Origin: an uncultured Muribaculaceae bacterium
GTDB taxonomy: Bacteria; Bacteroidota; Bacteroidia; Bacteroidales; Muribaculaceae
DNA: 64,000 nucleotides
Direction of reading: 5' to 3'
Assembly (NCBI GenBank): GCA_910578095.1
Contig: CAJTOZ010000003.1
Location: 1-64,000 of the forward strand
The notes below the pieces were generated by a model that ran no database searches, was not told where the DNA came from, and saw nothing but the letters and a program-made list of their open reading frames with translations. Below are positions 42,726 to 51,151 of the stretch, in pieces (the stretch's first letter is position 1; each line of letters starts with the position of its first letter). The translations under genes were made by a program, and so were the position numbers.

Positions 42726-44000
42726 TTACGCTTCCTCTCCCTCTATTTGTTTTATGCGTATGAGTTCCAGACGTGTGGCGCTCTTTTTCAAAACCTCGAA
42801 ACTCAGGTTGCCCAATAGTATGGGAGCCCCGGCTGCAGGGATAGTGCCTGTGCTGTGCAGCAGATAGCCGGCTATGGTCTGGTAGTCGTCGTCTTCGGGG
42901 ATGTCGAGATGGAGGTTTTCGTTCAGCCATGCTATCTCGCAGCGTCCCGACACCTCGTACACACCGGGCTCCACCGTGCGTGCCGTGAAGCCTCCCTTGT
43001 CGTGCTCGTCCTGTATGTCGCCGAATATTTCCTCCACAAGGTCCTCCAGTGTCAGAAAACCGCTCGTGCCGCCGAATTCATCGACCACAACGGCTATGGA
43101 ACGCTTCTGCTGCAGCAGGCGGCGCATCATCACATTAGCCAGCAGGTTTTCCGGAGCGTACAGCACTGGCTTGATGTGCTTCTGCCAGTCCTCGCCGGGC
43201 ACGAAGAGCTCGCTCACGTGGATATATCCCACGATATCGTCGATATCCTCACGGAACACTATTATCTTGCTGCGGCCGGTAGACGTGAACAGGTCGGACA
43301 ATTGCTCGCGCGGCGTATCGAACGGCACGGCCACTATCTCGTTGCGCGGTATCATGCAGTCGCGCACATGGGTGGTGCTGAAGTCGAGAGCGTTCTGAAA
43401 CAGCTTCACCTCATTTTCCACCGTGGTCTTTTTCTCTTCCATGCTGTCGATGGCCTCTTCGAGATAGTCATTCAGGTCGCCCATGCTTATGAGGCTGATA
43501 TAACTGCTGTGCGTGCGCGCGCCCACCAGCCGCATCAGCAGGCGCGACAGCCAGGTGGCGAGCAGCGATATGGGATACAGCACCACGTAGAACAGCGCTA
43601 TCGGGAGCGCTATCACGCGCAGGGAGCTGTTGGGGTTGATGCCGAACACGGTCTTGGGTATGAACTCACCCGTGATTAGGATCACAGCGGTGGAAATGAG
43701 TGTCTGGGACAGCAGCACCAGAAACTCCGAGTGCAGAAGCCCCTGCAGCCACGGCTCAAGCATTTTGGCGGCGCCCATACCGTAGATCACGAGCACCACA
43801 TTGTTGCCCACGAGGATTGTGGAGATGAAAAACTCACTGTGGGCGTAGAAACGTTTTATCAGGCCCGATACAAGTCCTCCGCGACGCACATCCACGGCGG
43901 TGCGCACGCGGTCGGCGGTGACAAATGCCATTTCCGTGCCCGAGAAAAATCCCGAGAGCACGAGCGATATCACTGTGATTATTATCCACGTAGGTTCCAT
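42726..44000 (-). CDS. GldE/CorC-like protein: CNNM membrane domain, CBS pair, CorC-HlyC domain
   Basis: The 424-residue product begins with a CNNM (DUF21) membrane domain with four helices (SGFFSGTEMAFVTADRVRTA near 16-35; LISTAVILITGEFIPKTVFG near 100). Two CBS motifs follow (CMIPRNEIVAVPFDTPREQL near 213 and EDIDDIVGYIHVSELFVPGE) and then a CorC-HlyC domain (VVDEFGGTSGFLTLEDLVEE near 303-322). Such proteins export Mg or Co ions; the Bacteroidota member GldE is linked to gliding and T9SS lipoproteins. The gene lies 3 bases after lptC. Whether it acts on metals or with the gliding machinery cannot be told here. Confidence 0.88.
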   Translation of the reverse strand: MEPTWIIITVISLVLSGFFSGTEMAFVTADRVRTAVDVRRGGLVSGLIKRFYAHSEFFISTILVGNNVVLVIYGMGAAKMLEPWLQGLLHSEFLVLLSQTLISTAVILITGEFIPKTVFGINPNSSLRVIALPIALFYVVLYPISLLATWLSRLLMRLVGARTHSSYISLISMGDLNDYLEEAIDSMEEKKTTVENEVKLFQNALDFSTTHVRDCMIPRNEIVAVPFDTPREQLSDLFTSTGRSKIIVFREDIDDIVGYIHVSELFVPGEDWQKHIKPVLYAPENLLANVMMRRLLQQKRSIAVVVDEFGGTSGFLTLEDLVEEIFGDIQDEHDKGGFTARTVEPGVYEVSGRCEIAWLNENLHLDIPEDDDYQTIAGYLLHSTGTIPAAGAPILLGNLSFEVLKKSATRLELIRIKQIEGEEA

Positions 44001-44003
44001 AGT

Positions 44004-44711
44004 CTATCTTGTCGGTGTGAGAATGGCGGCATTGCCCGCTGTGGCTGCTCCGGCGGCTGTGTCGGCCCGCCGCGAGGCTCTGGCCGGTGCTGCACGCCGG
44101 CTCCTGGGAGGAGCGCTTCCAGTGCTGTCGGCGGCTATGCTGTCGGTGCCGGATGCGCTGCTGCCGGCGGCATCGCGTTCCACGGGTATTATGCCCGTTG
44201 GACGGTTGACGGTATAGGCCGTCATATTTTCGTTGCTTGTGAAGCCGTAGCCCTCGATCACTCTGTCGGTGCGCACGATGTGGATAAACGAATCCGAGTA
44301 CACCTTGCGCTGCTGCTGGTCCCAGAACAGTTGCTGGGTGAGGAAACTGTCGCCCTGCACGTTCACCATCACCACATGTCCGTCGAGGCGCCACAGGCGG
44401 CGACGGCTGAAATAGCGCGCGCTGTCGGAGCGGATGTTGGCCTCCGGCTTCATTTCGAGGTCGTATTGTTCCAGATGCAGTTCCTGCGGGAAGCGCCAGT
44501 AGGGGTCCTTGGCTTCTTCAAACATCTCCCATACGGGCGTGGTGATGTGGTAGCGCACATAGCCGCTGTCGCTGACGAAAGTGCTGACATCCACCGTCGT
44601 CATCGTCGGCGTGGTGTCGCCGGCGTTGTCCACATAGCTGTGGCGTTCCTCGCCGCAGCCCCCGAGGGCCACTGCCGCGCATGTTATCGCTGCAAGCGCT
44701 GTGTACCGCAT
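44004..44711 (-). CDS. lptC: LPS export protein LptC
   Basis: The 235-residue product starts with a signal or lipoprotein-like segment (YTALAAITCAAVALGGCGEE, with a lipobox ALGGC giving a Cys near residue 18) and has a periplasmic beta-jellyroll domain (TFVSDSGYVRYHITTPVWEM, YWRFPQELHLEQYDLEMKPE, DGHVVMVNVQGDSFLTQQLF, TDRVIEGYGFTSNENMTAYT). That is the LptC repeat pattern, which carries LPS across the periplasm between LptF/G and LptA. A Pro/Ala/Arg-rich tail of about 45 residues ends the protein. A lipid-anchored LptC is usual in Bacteroidota. Confidence 0.88.
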   Translation of the reverse strand: MRYTALAAITCAAVALGGCGEERHSYVDNAGDTTPTMTTVDVSTFVSDSGYVRYHITTPVWEMFEEAKDPYWRFPQELHLEQYDLEMKPEANIRSDSARYFSRRRLWRLDGHVVMVNVQGDSFLTQQLFWDQQQRKVYSDSFIHIVRTDRVIEGYGFTSNENMTAYTVNRPTGIIPVERDAAGSSASGTDSIAADSTGSAPPRSRRAAPARASRRADTAAGAATAGNAAILTPTR

Positions 44712-44737
44712 GTCGCTGCGCCTTTACCGCCTCCGGA

Positions 44738-45994
44738 TCAATAAATCTTGTTGGGACGGAACCACATCTCGTTGAAATTCACGCCCAGCGTGATGTTGAG
44801 ATAGTTTTCCTTGATGAGGGCATTGGGAGTGGCCTGGCGGTGGCGCCATTCCACGCCCAGATTGACAATGGTCTTGAAGCCCGGCACCGGAAAACCGATA
44901 CCGGCGCCTATGCCATAGTCGCGCACGCCGTTGTAGCTCTGGTTCTGTGCGCTCCGCACGCGCAGATAATCGTGGTTGTAGAACGCTCCGATGCGGTAGT
45001 GGGCGCGGCGGAAATAGCTGCCGCGCGGGTTGGGGGTCCACTGCAGGCCGGCGGCTATCTTGTAGCGGTCGTCGAGTGTGCCTTTCTCGCCTGCGTATTT
45101 AGCCTTGCTCCAGGGCTGGTAGGTGCCGTCCACCTCTATGAGCATGCGCTGGTTGATGGTGTAGCCTATGCCCACGCCGAGGGTCCACGGTGTGGAGTAG
45201 CGTCCGTCTATGCTTTCCTCGGTTTCGGTGGGAGCGTTTTCCATGGTCTGGTCGTAGCTGAAAGTGGCGGTGTGGCCATGGAGATTCTTGCCGGGGCTGA
45301 ACACGGCGCCGATAGTCAGCATGTCGCGCTTGCGCAAGGCCAGGGAGTACTGCAGGCCCACATTCAGATTCCAGTCCCGCACCTCGAGCTGGCGTTCGAA
45401 CAGTGTCGTGCTTCCCGCGCTGGTGATGGCATAGCTGTCGTTGTAGGTGGAGCCGAAGAGATAGGCTATGTTGGCGCCTATGCTCAGCCCCTTGAACGGA
45501 GCGTAGCCCACACCGGCATACAGCTGGTTGAGGCTACCCGAACCGCTGCGCGAGGCATAGCCGTTGTCAATGGAATTGCCGAAGGCATAGCCCACACTGC
45601 TGTAGGGCAGCAGGCCAATGCTGGCTCCGAGGCCGCGGGTGATGGGAAACTGCATGGTGATGTAGTCGAGGCCACCGCCAAAGTCGTTGCTGCGCGTGCG
45701 GGTCCCGTCGGAAGCTGTCTCCTCGTTCCACAGGCAGGTGAGGTCGATGCCCATGTCGAAGAGGAACGTCATGGAGTCTATGCGCGCGTAGCTCGCGGGG
45801 TTCATCACATTGATCGTGCGGCCCGAGTGCATGGCGTAGCCCACGCCGCCCATCTGGCGCTGCGCGGCTGTGGCGTTGTCGCTGAGTATGCCGTAGCCGT
45901 AGCGCGAATAGGGAGTCATGGTGCCGTTCTGTGCGGCGGCGCCGATGGCCGCGCAGGCGGCTATTGTCAGGGCGCAGATGAGTCGTTTTATCAT
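44738..45994 (-). CDS. Outer-membrane beta-barrel protein (FadL/PorV-like)
   Basis: The 418-residue product has a signal peptide (MIKRLICALTIAACAAIGAA) and then a series of amphipathic strands with aromatic ends (MTPYSRYGYGILSD, GLGASIGLLPYSSVGYAF, LYAGVGYAPFKGLSIGANIA, WTLGVGIGYTINQRMLIEVD, AGLQWTPN). It ends LNITLGVNFNEMWFRPNKIY with an aromatic C-terminus. The start TPYSRYGYG and NVMNPASYA occur in Bacteroidales barrels related to FadL or PorV. The substrate is unknown. It stands between coaX and lptC, an order seen in Bacteroides, so it may serve envelope biogenesis. Confidence 0.78.
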   Translation of the reverse strand: MIKRLICALTIAACAAIGAAAQNGTMTPYSRYGYGILSDNATAAQRQMGGVGYAMHSGRTINVMNPASYARIDSMTFLFDMGIDLTCLWNEETASDGTRTRSNDFGGGLDYITMQFPITRGLGASIGLLPYSSVGYAFGNSIDNGYASRSGSGSLNQLYAGVGYAPFKGLSIGANIAYLFGSTYNDSYAITSAGSTTLFERQLEVRDWNLNVGLQYSLALRKRDMLTIGAVFSPGKNLHGHTATFSYDQTMENAPTETEESIDGRYSTPWTLGVGIGYTINQRMLIEVDGTYQPWSKAKYAGEKGTLDDRYKIAAGLQWTPNPRGSYFRRAHYRIGAFYNHDYLRVRSAQNQSYNGVRDYGIGAGIGFPVPGFKTIVNLGVEWRHRQATPNALIKENYLNITLGVNFNEMWFRPNKIY

Positions 45995-46009
45995 TTCTTG
46001 TTTTGTATG

Positions 46010-46759
46010 TCAGTTGTCCTTGATATGCTGTGTGGCGCCCAGAGAGTGGCGCAGTATGCTTATGAGACCTTTTCCCACGAGGTCGTGGTCCACCACGGCC
46101 GGGCGTTCCAGAAGCGGAGCTATCGTGTCGGCGCGTCCGCCGGTGAGCACCACAACGGTGTCGGTCGGCAGCAGCCCGCGGTAGTAGCCCACCTCTCCGG
46201 CAATGCCGCGGAGAGCGCCGCAACGCATTGCTGTGGCGGTGTCGGAGCCCCACGCCGGGAGTTCGCCGTCCACGTCCACCTCGGGCAGGCGGGCCGTGTA
46301 GGCATGCAGGGCACGCAGCCGCATGCCTGCTCCGGGCGCTATGTTGCCGCCGTGGAAAGCGGCGTCGGGACCTGCCACATCGTAGGTCACGGCGGTGCCT
46401 ATGTCCACCACCAGGCATCGCTGCCCGGGGTAGGCTGCCACCGCGCCGGCGGCAGCCGCTATGCGGTCGAGCCCCAGCGTGTGCGGCGTGGAGTAGTGCA
46501 GCTCTATGGGCAGCGGCGTGGAGTGGCTTAGTTCCACCACTGTGCCGCACGCGGCACGCAGCACATCCAGATGCGCTGCATCTCGGCGTCCCACACTGCA
46601 GTATATTCCGGCGTCGATATGTCCGTGGCGGGCAAGCTCCGCCTCTATGGCTGCGGCGGAGAGAGTCTTCGCCGCCAGCCGGCCTATGGGCTCGCTGTCG
46701 CGCCACACTGTGAGCTTTGTGGCTGTATTGCCCTGGTCTATGCTTGCGTAGGTAGGCAT
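46010..46759 (-). CDS. coaX: Type III pantothenate kinase
   Basis: CoaX phosphorylates pantothenate, the first step of coenzyme A synthesis, and is insensitive to CoA feedback. The 249-residue product shows the ASKHA phosphate loop SIDQGNTATKLTVW (7-20), GLDRIAAAAGAVAAYPGQRC near 95-114, LVVDIGTAVTYDVAG near 116-130 (with catalytic Asp) and GGNIAPGAGMRLRALHAYTA near 137-156. Length matches the family. It lies 16 bases after serS. Confidence 0.95.
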   Translation of the reverse strand: MPTYASIDQGNTATKLTVWRDSEPIGRLAAKTLSAAAIEAELARHGHIDAGIYCSVGRRDAAHLDVLRAACGTVVELSHSTPLPIELHYSTPHTLGLDRIAAAAGAVAAYPGQRCLVVDIGTAVTYDVAGPDAAFHGGNIAPGAGMRLRALHAYTARLPEVDVDGELPAWGSDTATAMRCGALRGIAGEVGYYRGLLPTDTVVVLTGGRADTIAPLLERPAVVDHDLVGKGLISILRHSLGATQHIKDN

Positions 46760-46775
46760 CGGGGGTGGGATGGCG

Positions 46776-48047
46776 TCAGTCGATGATGTCGAAACCTGTG
46801 TATTTGCGCAGGCATTCGGGCACCACGATTCCTTCCGGCGTCTGGTTGTTTTCGAGCAGGGCGGCCATTATGCGCGGGAGAGCGAGAGCCGAGCCGTTCA
46901 GAGTGTGGCACAGACGCGTTTTCTTGTCGGTTCCGCGGTAGCGGCATTTCAGGCGGTTGCTCTGGTAGGTCTCGAAATTCGATACGCTCGACACTTCCAG
47001 CCAGCGGCCCTGGGCTGCGGAGTACACTTCAAAGTCGAAGGTGATGGCAGAGGTGAAGCTCATGTCGCCGCCGCACAGGCGCAGGATGTGCCAGGGGAGG
47101 CCAAGCTTGTCCAGCAGACCCTGCACGTGGTCCTTCATCTCCTCAAGAGCTGCATAGCTGTCCTCCGGACGCTCGATGCGCACAATCTCCACCTTGTCGA
47201 ACTGATGCAGGCGGTTGAGGCCGCGCACATCCTTGCCGTAGCTGCCGGCCTCGCGGCGGAAGCAGGCCGAGTAGGCGCAGTTCTTGATGGGCAGACGGTC
47301 GTCGGGAATGATGACGTCGCGGTAAAGGTTGGTCACAGGCACCTCGGCCGTGGGTATGAGGTAAAGATTGTCGAGAGTGACCACATACATCTGTGCCTCC
47401 TTGTCGGGGAGCTGGCCGGTGCCTATGCCGCTGGCCTCGTTCACCACGTAGGGGGGCTGCACCTCAAGGTAGCCTGCGGCGGATGCTTCGTCGAGGAAGA
47501 ACTGGATGAGCGCGCGCTGCAGCTTGGCGCCTTTGCCCAGATATACGGGGAATCCGGCACCGGTGATTTTCACACCGAGGTCAAAGTCTATCAGATTGTA
47601 TTTCTTGGCCAGATCCCAGTGGGGAAGCGCATCGGCTGCGAGATCGGGCATCTTGCCGCCCTCTTTGTCCACGATGTTGTCGGCGGCGCTGCGGCCTTCG
47701 GGCACCATGTCGCAGGGCACGTTGGGCACACCCAGAAGTGTCTCGCGGATTTTGGCTTCCGTGGCAGCGAGTTTTTCGGCATACTCTTTCTGGCTCTGCT
47801 TAAGGATGGCCACCTTGGCCTTCAGCTCCTCGGCTTCGGCGCGTTCGCCGGCCTTCATTTTCGCACCTATCTGTGCGGCGAGGTTGTTGAGCTCTGCGGC
47901 CTCGGTGTCGTTGCTCTGCTGGAGCGCGCGACGGGCGTCGTCGAGAGCGAGCACGGTGTCTATGGCTTCGCGTCCGTCGAAGCCCTTGATGGCAAGGCGG
48001 CGCACGATATCATCGGGATTGGCTTTTATTTGCTGGATAGTAAGCAT
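46776..48047 (-). CDS. serS: Seryl-tRNA synthetase
   Basis: SerS charges tRNA-Ser and tRNA-Sec. The 423-residue product has the N-terminal coiled-coil arm (QQSNDTEAAELNNLAAQIGA and EAEELKAKVAILKQSQKEYA, 40-95), class II motif 2 (YSACFRREAGSYGKDVRGLN near 258-277) and motif 3 (TLNGSALALPRIMAALLENN near 378-397). Length is typical. The gap to yqeY is about 60 bases with no clear promoter seen. Confidence 0.97.
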   Translation of the reverse strand: MLTIQQIKANPDDIVRRLAIKGFDGREAIDTVLALDDARRALQQSNDTEAAELNNLAAQIGAKMKAGERAEAEELKAKVAILKQSQKEYAEKLAATEAKIRETLLGVPNVPCDMVPEGRSAADNIVDKEGGKMPDLAADALPHWDLAKKYNLIDFDLGVKITGAGFPVYLGKGAKLQRALIQFFLDEASAAGYLEVQPPYVVNEASGIGTGQLPDKEAQMYVVTLDNLYLIPTAEVPVTNLYRDVIIPDDRLPIKNCAYSACFRREAGSYGKDVRGLNRLHQFDKVEIVRIERPEDSYAALEEMKDHVQGLLDKLGLPWHILRLCGGDMSFTSAITFDFEVYSAAQGRWLEVSSVSNFETYQSNRLKCRYRGTDKKTRLCHTLNGSALALPRIMAALLENNQTPEGIVVPECLRKYTGFDIID

Positions 48048-48108
48048 AATGCTGCTGTATGTGTGGTTGCGTTTTTAAAAACAGTCTATTATAAATTCTG
48101 GCAGTGGC

Positions 48109-48564
48109 TTATCCCTGGGCCAGAAGGGTCTTTACCATGGTGGAGATGGCACGTCCGTCGGCGCGGCCCGCCAGAGCCTTGGTGGCGGTACCCATCACGC
48201 GTCCCATATCGGCGGGGCCCTTTGCTCCGGTCTCGGCGATGATACGGCGCAATTCCGCCTCAAGCTCCTCGGGAGTGAGGGCCTTCGGCAGGTAGGTCTC
48301 TATCACGGCGGCTTCTGCCAGCTCGGCTTCTGCGAGCTCGGGACGGTTCTGCTCCGTGTATATGCGTGCGCTCTCGTGGCGCTGCTTAGCCATCTTCACA
48401 AGTATTTTCATAGCGGCATCGTCGCTGAGGTCGCCACCTGCGCCCGGGGCGCTTTTCGCTTCCAGAAATTCTTTCTTGATGCCGCGCAAGGCCTCCAGGC
48501 GCACTTTGTCGCGCGCGAGCATGGCGGCCTTTATGTCGGAACTGATGGTGTCAAACAAGTCCAT
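48109..48564 (-). CDS. GatB/YqeY domain protein
   Basis: The 151-residue product from the ATG at 48562-48564 reads MDLFDTISSDIKAAMLARDK, the standard YqeY start; an upstream in-frame ATG adds a poor leader. The body has an N-terminal helical part (RLEALRGIKKEFLEAKS), KQRHESARIYTEQNRPELAE and the C-terminal ETGAKGPADMGRVMGTATKA block shared with the tail of GatB, which contacts tRNA. Its role is still unclear. It is the first gene of the minus-strand block that ends at 42726. Confidence 0.93.
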   Translation of the reverse strand: MDLFDTISSDIKAAMLARDKVRLEALRGIKKEFLEAKSAPGAGGDLSDDAAMKILVKMAKQRHESARIYTEQNRPELAEAELAEAAVIETYLPKALTPEELEAELRRIIAETGAKGPADMGRVMGTATKALAGRADGRAISTMVKTLLAQG

Positions 48565-48603
48565 ATGCAGTTGTGTAAAATTATTGCATGTTGTTATAGC
48601 CCA

Positions 48604-48611
48604 CAAAAGTA
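48604..48611 (-). promoter_or_regulatory. -7 box for yqeY
   Basis: The minus strand reads TACTTTTG, matching TAnnTTTG, 39 bases before the yqeY start codon. Confidence 0.4.
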
Positions 48612-48748
48612 CGCTTTTTTTCCATATCAGCCTTGCACGCAGGCTAAAAAAATATTAATTGATGTGTCGCCGCGCTGCGTGCGCCCCACTTTTGCCCGAT
48701 ATCGTTTAAAAAAACACTAAAAAACTTTCGGCTCTGCGAAAAAAGCAT

Positions 48749-48756
48749 TATCTTTG
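48749..48756 (+). promoter_or_regulatory. -7 box for tRNA-Pro
   Basis: TATCTTTG is a perfect TAnnTTTG box 19 bases before the tRNA. A TTTCG word at 48726-48730 is placed like a -33 element (18 bases apart). Confidence 0.6.
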
Positions 48757-48775
48757 CAGTCGCAAATTTGCCAAT

Positions 48776-48848
48776 CGGGGTGTAGCACAGTTGGCAGCGC
48801 GCCACGTTCGGGACGTGGAGGTCGGAAGTTCGAGTCTTCTCACCCCGA
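48776..48848 (+). tRNA. tRNA-Pro (anticodon CGG)
   Basis: The cloverleaf folds by eye. The 7 bp acceptor stem is CGGGGTG (48776-48782) with CACCCCG (48841-48847) and discriminator A. The anticodon stem CCACG/CGTGG encloses the loop TTCGGGA, giving anticodon CGG for CCG codons. The T arm contains the normal GTTCGAGTC. The 3' CCA is not encoded. CCG is a sensible codon for a GC-rich genome. A strong terminator follows within 15 bases. Confidence 0.95.
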
Positions 48849-48859
48849 CAAATTTACAG

Positions 48860-48903
48860 CCGAAGGGCATGCTTTTTATAAGGCATGCCCTTCGGTGTTT
48901 TTT
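48860..48903 (+). terminator. Rho-independent terminator after tRNA-Pro
   Basis: Thirteen-base perfect arms CCGAAGGGCATGC (48860-48872) and GCATGCCCTTCGG (48883-48895) are followed by TGTTTTTTT. This is the strongest intrinsic terminator in the window. Confidence 0.85.
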
Positions 48904-49039
48904 ATAGTCACGCCGAAATTGCATCGAAGATGCGGCCAGTACCGACATTATGGTGGCAAAGTTTGTTATACACTCGGGCAGCTGTTTTATGGCTGTCCGG
49001 CGTTTATGAATGTTTGTAAAACAAATAATTGAAGAAACT

Positions 49040-49819
49040 ATGATGGATATTGCTGCTTTGTTTGACCTTAGCGGACGGGTGGCCGTCGTGACCGGAGGAG
49101 GTGATGGTATAGGGAAAGGTGCCTGTGAGATTTTAGCGGCTGCCGGAGCCTCGGTAGTTGTGAGCGACATCAACGGGGATAAGGCGGCTGCAGTGGCCGA
49201 AGCTATCAATGCCGATGGCGGCAAGGCTGCCGCCACAGTATGCAATGCGTTGGTGGATGATGACCTTAAGCGCTTGATCGATTTCGCAGTCGGGACTTTC
49301 GGTACGGTCAACGTGCTGGTGAATAATGCCGGTCTCGGCGGTGGCGGCCGTGAGAACCCGTTCAAGATCGACCGCGCCTACGTGGAGCGCATTTTTGCGA
49401 TTAATGTGGTGGCTCCCTGGTGTCTGTCGCGCTTGGCCGCCCCATATATGCAGAAATCGGGCTATGGTTCGATTGTGAATGTGACTTCTATGAGCAGCAT
49501 AAACGCCGATCCCAATATGGCTATCTACGGTTCGTCGAAAGCAGCCTTGAACCGTATGGCGGCTAATCTGGCGCACGACTATGGGCCGATGGGCATCCGA
49601 ATCAACAATGTGGGCCCTGGAGCCACGCACACAGCCGCATTGGCCACGGTGCTCACCCCGGAGATTGAAGCGCGTATGCTTGCCCGCACTCCTATACACC
49701 GTTTGGGAAAGGTGTCGGATATTGCCAACGCCATCCTTTTCTTCGCTGCTCCTATATCGGCCTGGATCAGCGGACAGACGCTGATGGTGAACGGCGGAGG
49801 CATCCAGACACTTGATTAG
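49040..49819 (+). CDS. Short-chain dehydrogenase resembling 7-alpha-hydroxysteroid dehydrogenase
   Basis: The 259-residue product is a classical SDR. It has the cofactor loop TGGGDGIG (18-25), Asp42 in VVVSDIN favouring NAD over NADP, NNAG (95-98), Asn122, and the catalytic Ser150 (VTSMSS), Tyr163 and Lys167 (YGSSKAA). From memory, the C-terminal third (TPEIEARMLARTPIHRLGKV, then GQTLMVNGGGIQTLD) is very close to E. coli HdhA, the bile-acid 7-alpha-HSDH. The ATG at 49040 was chosen for the GAAGAAACT just upstream. It is followed by a weak hairpin and the mazG-like promoter. Bile-acid oxidation is plausible in the gut but needs alignment and assay. Confidence 0.8.
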   Translation: MMDIAALFDLSGRVAVVTGGGDGIGKGACEILAAAGASVVVSDINGDKAAAVAEAINADGGKAAATVCNALVDDDLKRLIDFAVGTFGTVNVLVNNAGLGGGGRENPFKIDRAYVERIFAINVVAPWCLSRLAAPYMQKSGYGSIVNVTSMSSINADPNMAIYGSSKAALNRMAANLAHDYGPMGIRINNVGPGATHTAALATVLTPEIEARMLARTPIHRLGKVSDIANAILFFAAPISAWISGQTLMVNGGGIQTLD

Positions 49820-49838
49820 AAAATTCCAATAATTCAAT

Positions 49839-49872
49839 ATTTGCGCTTTTTTAGTGCGGCATGTGCGCAAAT
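49839..49872. terminator. Weak hairpin between the SDR and MazG-like genes
   Basis: Eight-base arms ATTTGCGC and GCGCAAAT surround an 18-base loop with six Ts. It may end the SDR transcript. It stops 6 bases before the next -7 box. Confidence 0.35.
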
Positions 49873-49877
49873 TTCTT

Positions 49878-49885
49878 TATCTTTG
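49878..49885 (+). promoter_or_regulatory. -7 box abutting the MazG-like ATG
   Basis: TATCTTTG ends 5 bases before the ATG at 49891, so transcription should begin at or within a base or two of the start codon (leaderless mRNA). Confidence 0.5.
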
Positions 49886-49890
49886 CACAA

Positions 49891-50244
49891 ATGACGGACA
49901 ATGATACGGATATAAGTCTGCGGCAGGCCCAGAAGGCCGTCGACCGGTGGATCACAACCATCGGGGTGCGCTACTTCTCTCCTCTCACCAATATGGCCGT
50001 GCTCACGGAAGAGGTGGGGGAGGTGGCAAGAATAATGGCGCGCACCTACGGCGACCAGAGTTTCAAGGCCGGCGAGCGCGGGCCCGAAGCTCTCGCCGAT
50101 GAGCTCGCCGACGTGCTGTGGGTGGTGGCTGCCATAGCCAATCAGACCGGTGTCGACCTGGCCGAGGCGTTCCGTGCCAATCTTGACAAGAAAACCCTAC
50201 GCGACGCCACGCGGCATCGCGACAACAATAAATTGAAATCATAA
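49891..50244 (+). CDS. MazG-like nucleotide pyrophosphohydrolase
   Basis: The 117-residue product has the all-alpha NTP pyrophosphohydrolase fold with the MazG metal motif: LTEEVGEVARIMAR (EExxE) near 40-53 and LADELADVLWVVAAIANQTG (ExxD) near 76-95. Such enzymes hydrolyse aberrant (d)NTPs. The ATG at 49891 fits the -7 box just upstream; an in-frame ATG 30 bases earlier would precede the promoter. It is followed after 18 bases by deoC, and both touch nucleotide salvage. Confidence 0.9.
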   Translation: MTDNDTDISLRQAQKAVDRWITTIGVRYFSPLTNMAVLTEEVGEVARIMARTYGDQSFKAGERGPEALADELADVLWVVAAIANQTGVDLAEAFRANLDKKTLRDATRHRDNNKLKS

Positions 50245-50262
50245 CCTAAAACACCAACGACT

Positions 50263-51147
50263 ATGAGCGACAAATACAACGATGCTATCGCAGCCAGCAA
50301 GGTTGTGGAAGATGATGCAGCCGTGAGTGCTGCTGTGGCCAAGATACTTGAAGAGAATTTCGACGCCAACAACACCCCCGAGGTGCACAAGTTCCTGCTC
50401 AACACCGTGGACCTCACCACGCTCAACGCCACCGACTCTCCCAGCAGCGTGGCAGCGTTTGTGGAGCGCGTGAACGCTTTCGATGAGGAACACCCCGAGT
50501 TGCGCAACGTTGCCGCCATATGCACCTACCCCAACTTTGCGCAGGTGGTGCGCACGGTGCTCGATGTGAGCGATGTGGATGTGTGCTGCGTGAGCGGTGG
50601 TTTCCCCTCGTCGCAGACATTTATCGAGGTGAAGGTGGCCGAGACAGCCTTGGCTGTGGAAGGCGGCGCCGACGAAATCGACATCGTGCTCAACCTGGGC
50701 AATTTCCTCGACGGCGACTATGAGGAGGTGTGCGACGAGATGATCGAGCAGAAACACGCCTGCCGCGACGCCCGCATGAAGGTGATTCTCGAGACCGGCG
50801 CGCTCAAGACTGCCGCCGCCATCAAGAAGGCCTCGGTGCTCGCTCTCTACTGTGGTGCCGATTTCCTGAAGACATCTACCGGCAAGGGTTATCCCGGCGC
50901 TTCGCTCGAGGCTGCCTATGTGATGTGCGAGTGCATCAAGGAATACTACGAGAAGACCGGCACCATGGTGGGCTTCAAGGCCGCCGGCGGTGTGCGCACC
51001 ACTGCCGAAGCCGTGCAGTACTACAGCGTGGTTAAAGCCGTGCTCGGCGAAAAATGGCTCACCAACGAATATTTCCGTATCGGCGCCAGCAGCCTTGCCA
51101 ACAACCTTCTGAGCGATATCCTCGGCGAAGAGGTGAAATTCTTCTGA
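50263..51147 (+). CDS. deoC: Deoxyribose-phosphate aldolase
   Basis: DeoC splits 2-deoxyribose 5-phosphate into acetaldehyde and glyceraldehyde 3-phosphate. The 294-residue product has a TIM-barrel with VAAICTYPNFAQVVRTVL near 87, DEIDIVLNLGNFLDGDYEEV near 138-157, MKVILETGALKTAAAIKKAS near 170-189, the Schiff-base Lys in ADFLKTSTGKGYPGAS near 202-217 and MVGFKAAGGVRTTAEAVQYY near 240-259. It is longer than E. coli DeoC (259), as usual for the Bacteroidales form. A four-base gap leads to the GYF protein. Confidence 0.96.
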   Translation: MSDKYNDAIAASKVVEDDAAVSAAVAKILEENFDANNTPEVHKFLLNTVDLTTLNATDSPSSVAAFVERVNAFDEEHPELRNVAAICTYPNFAQVVRTVLDVSDVDVCCVSGGFPSSQTFIEVKVAETALAVEGGADEIDIVLNLGNFLDGDYEEVCDEMIEQKHACRDARMKVILETGALKTAAAIKKASVLALYCGADFLKTSTGKGYPGASLEAAYVMCECIKEYYEKTGTMVGFKAAGGVRTTAEAVQYYSVVKAVLGEKWLTNEYFRIGASSLANNLLSDILGEEVKFF

Positions 51148-51151
51148 TAAG

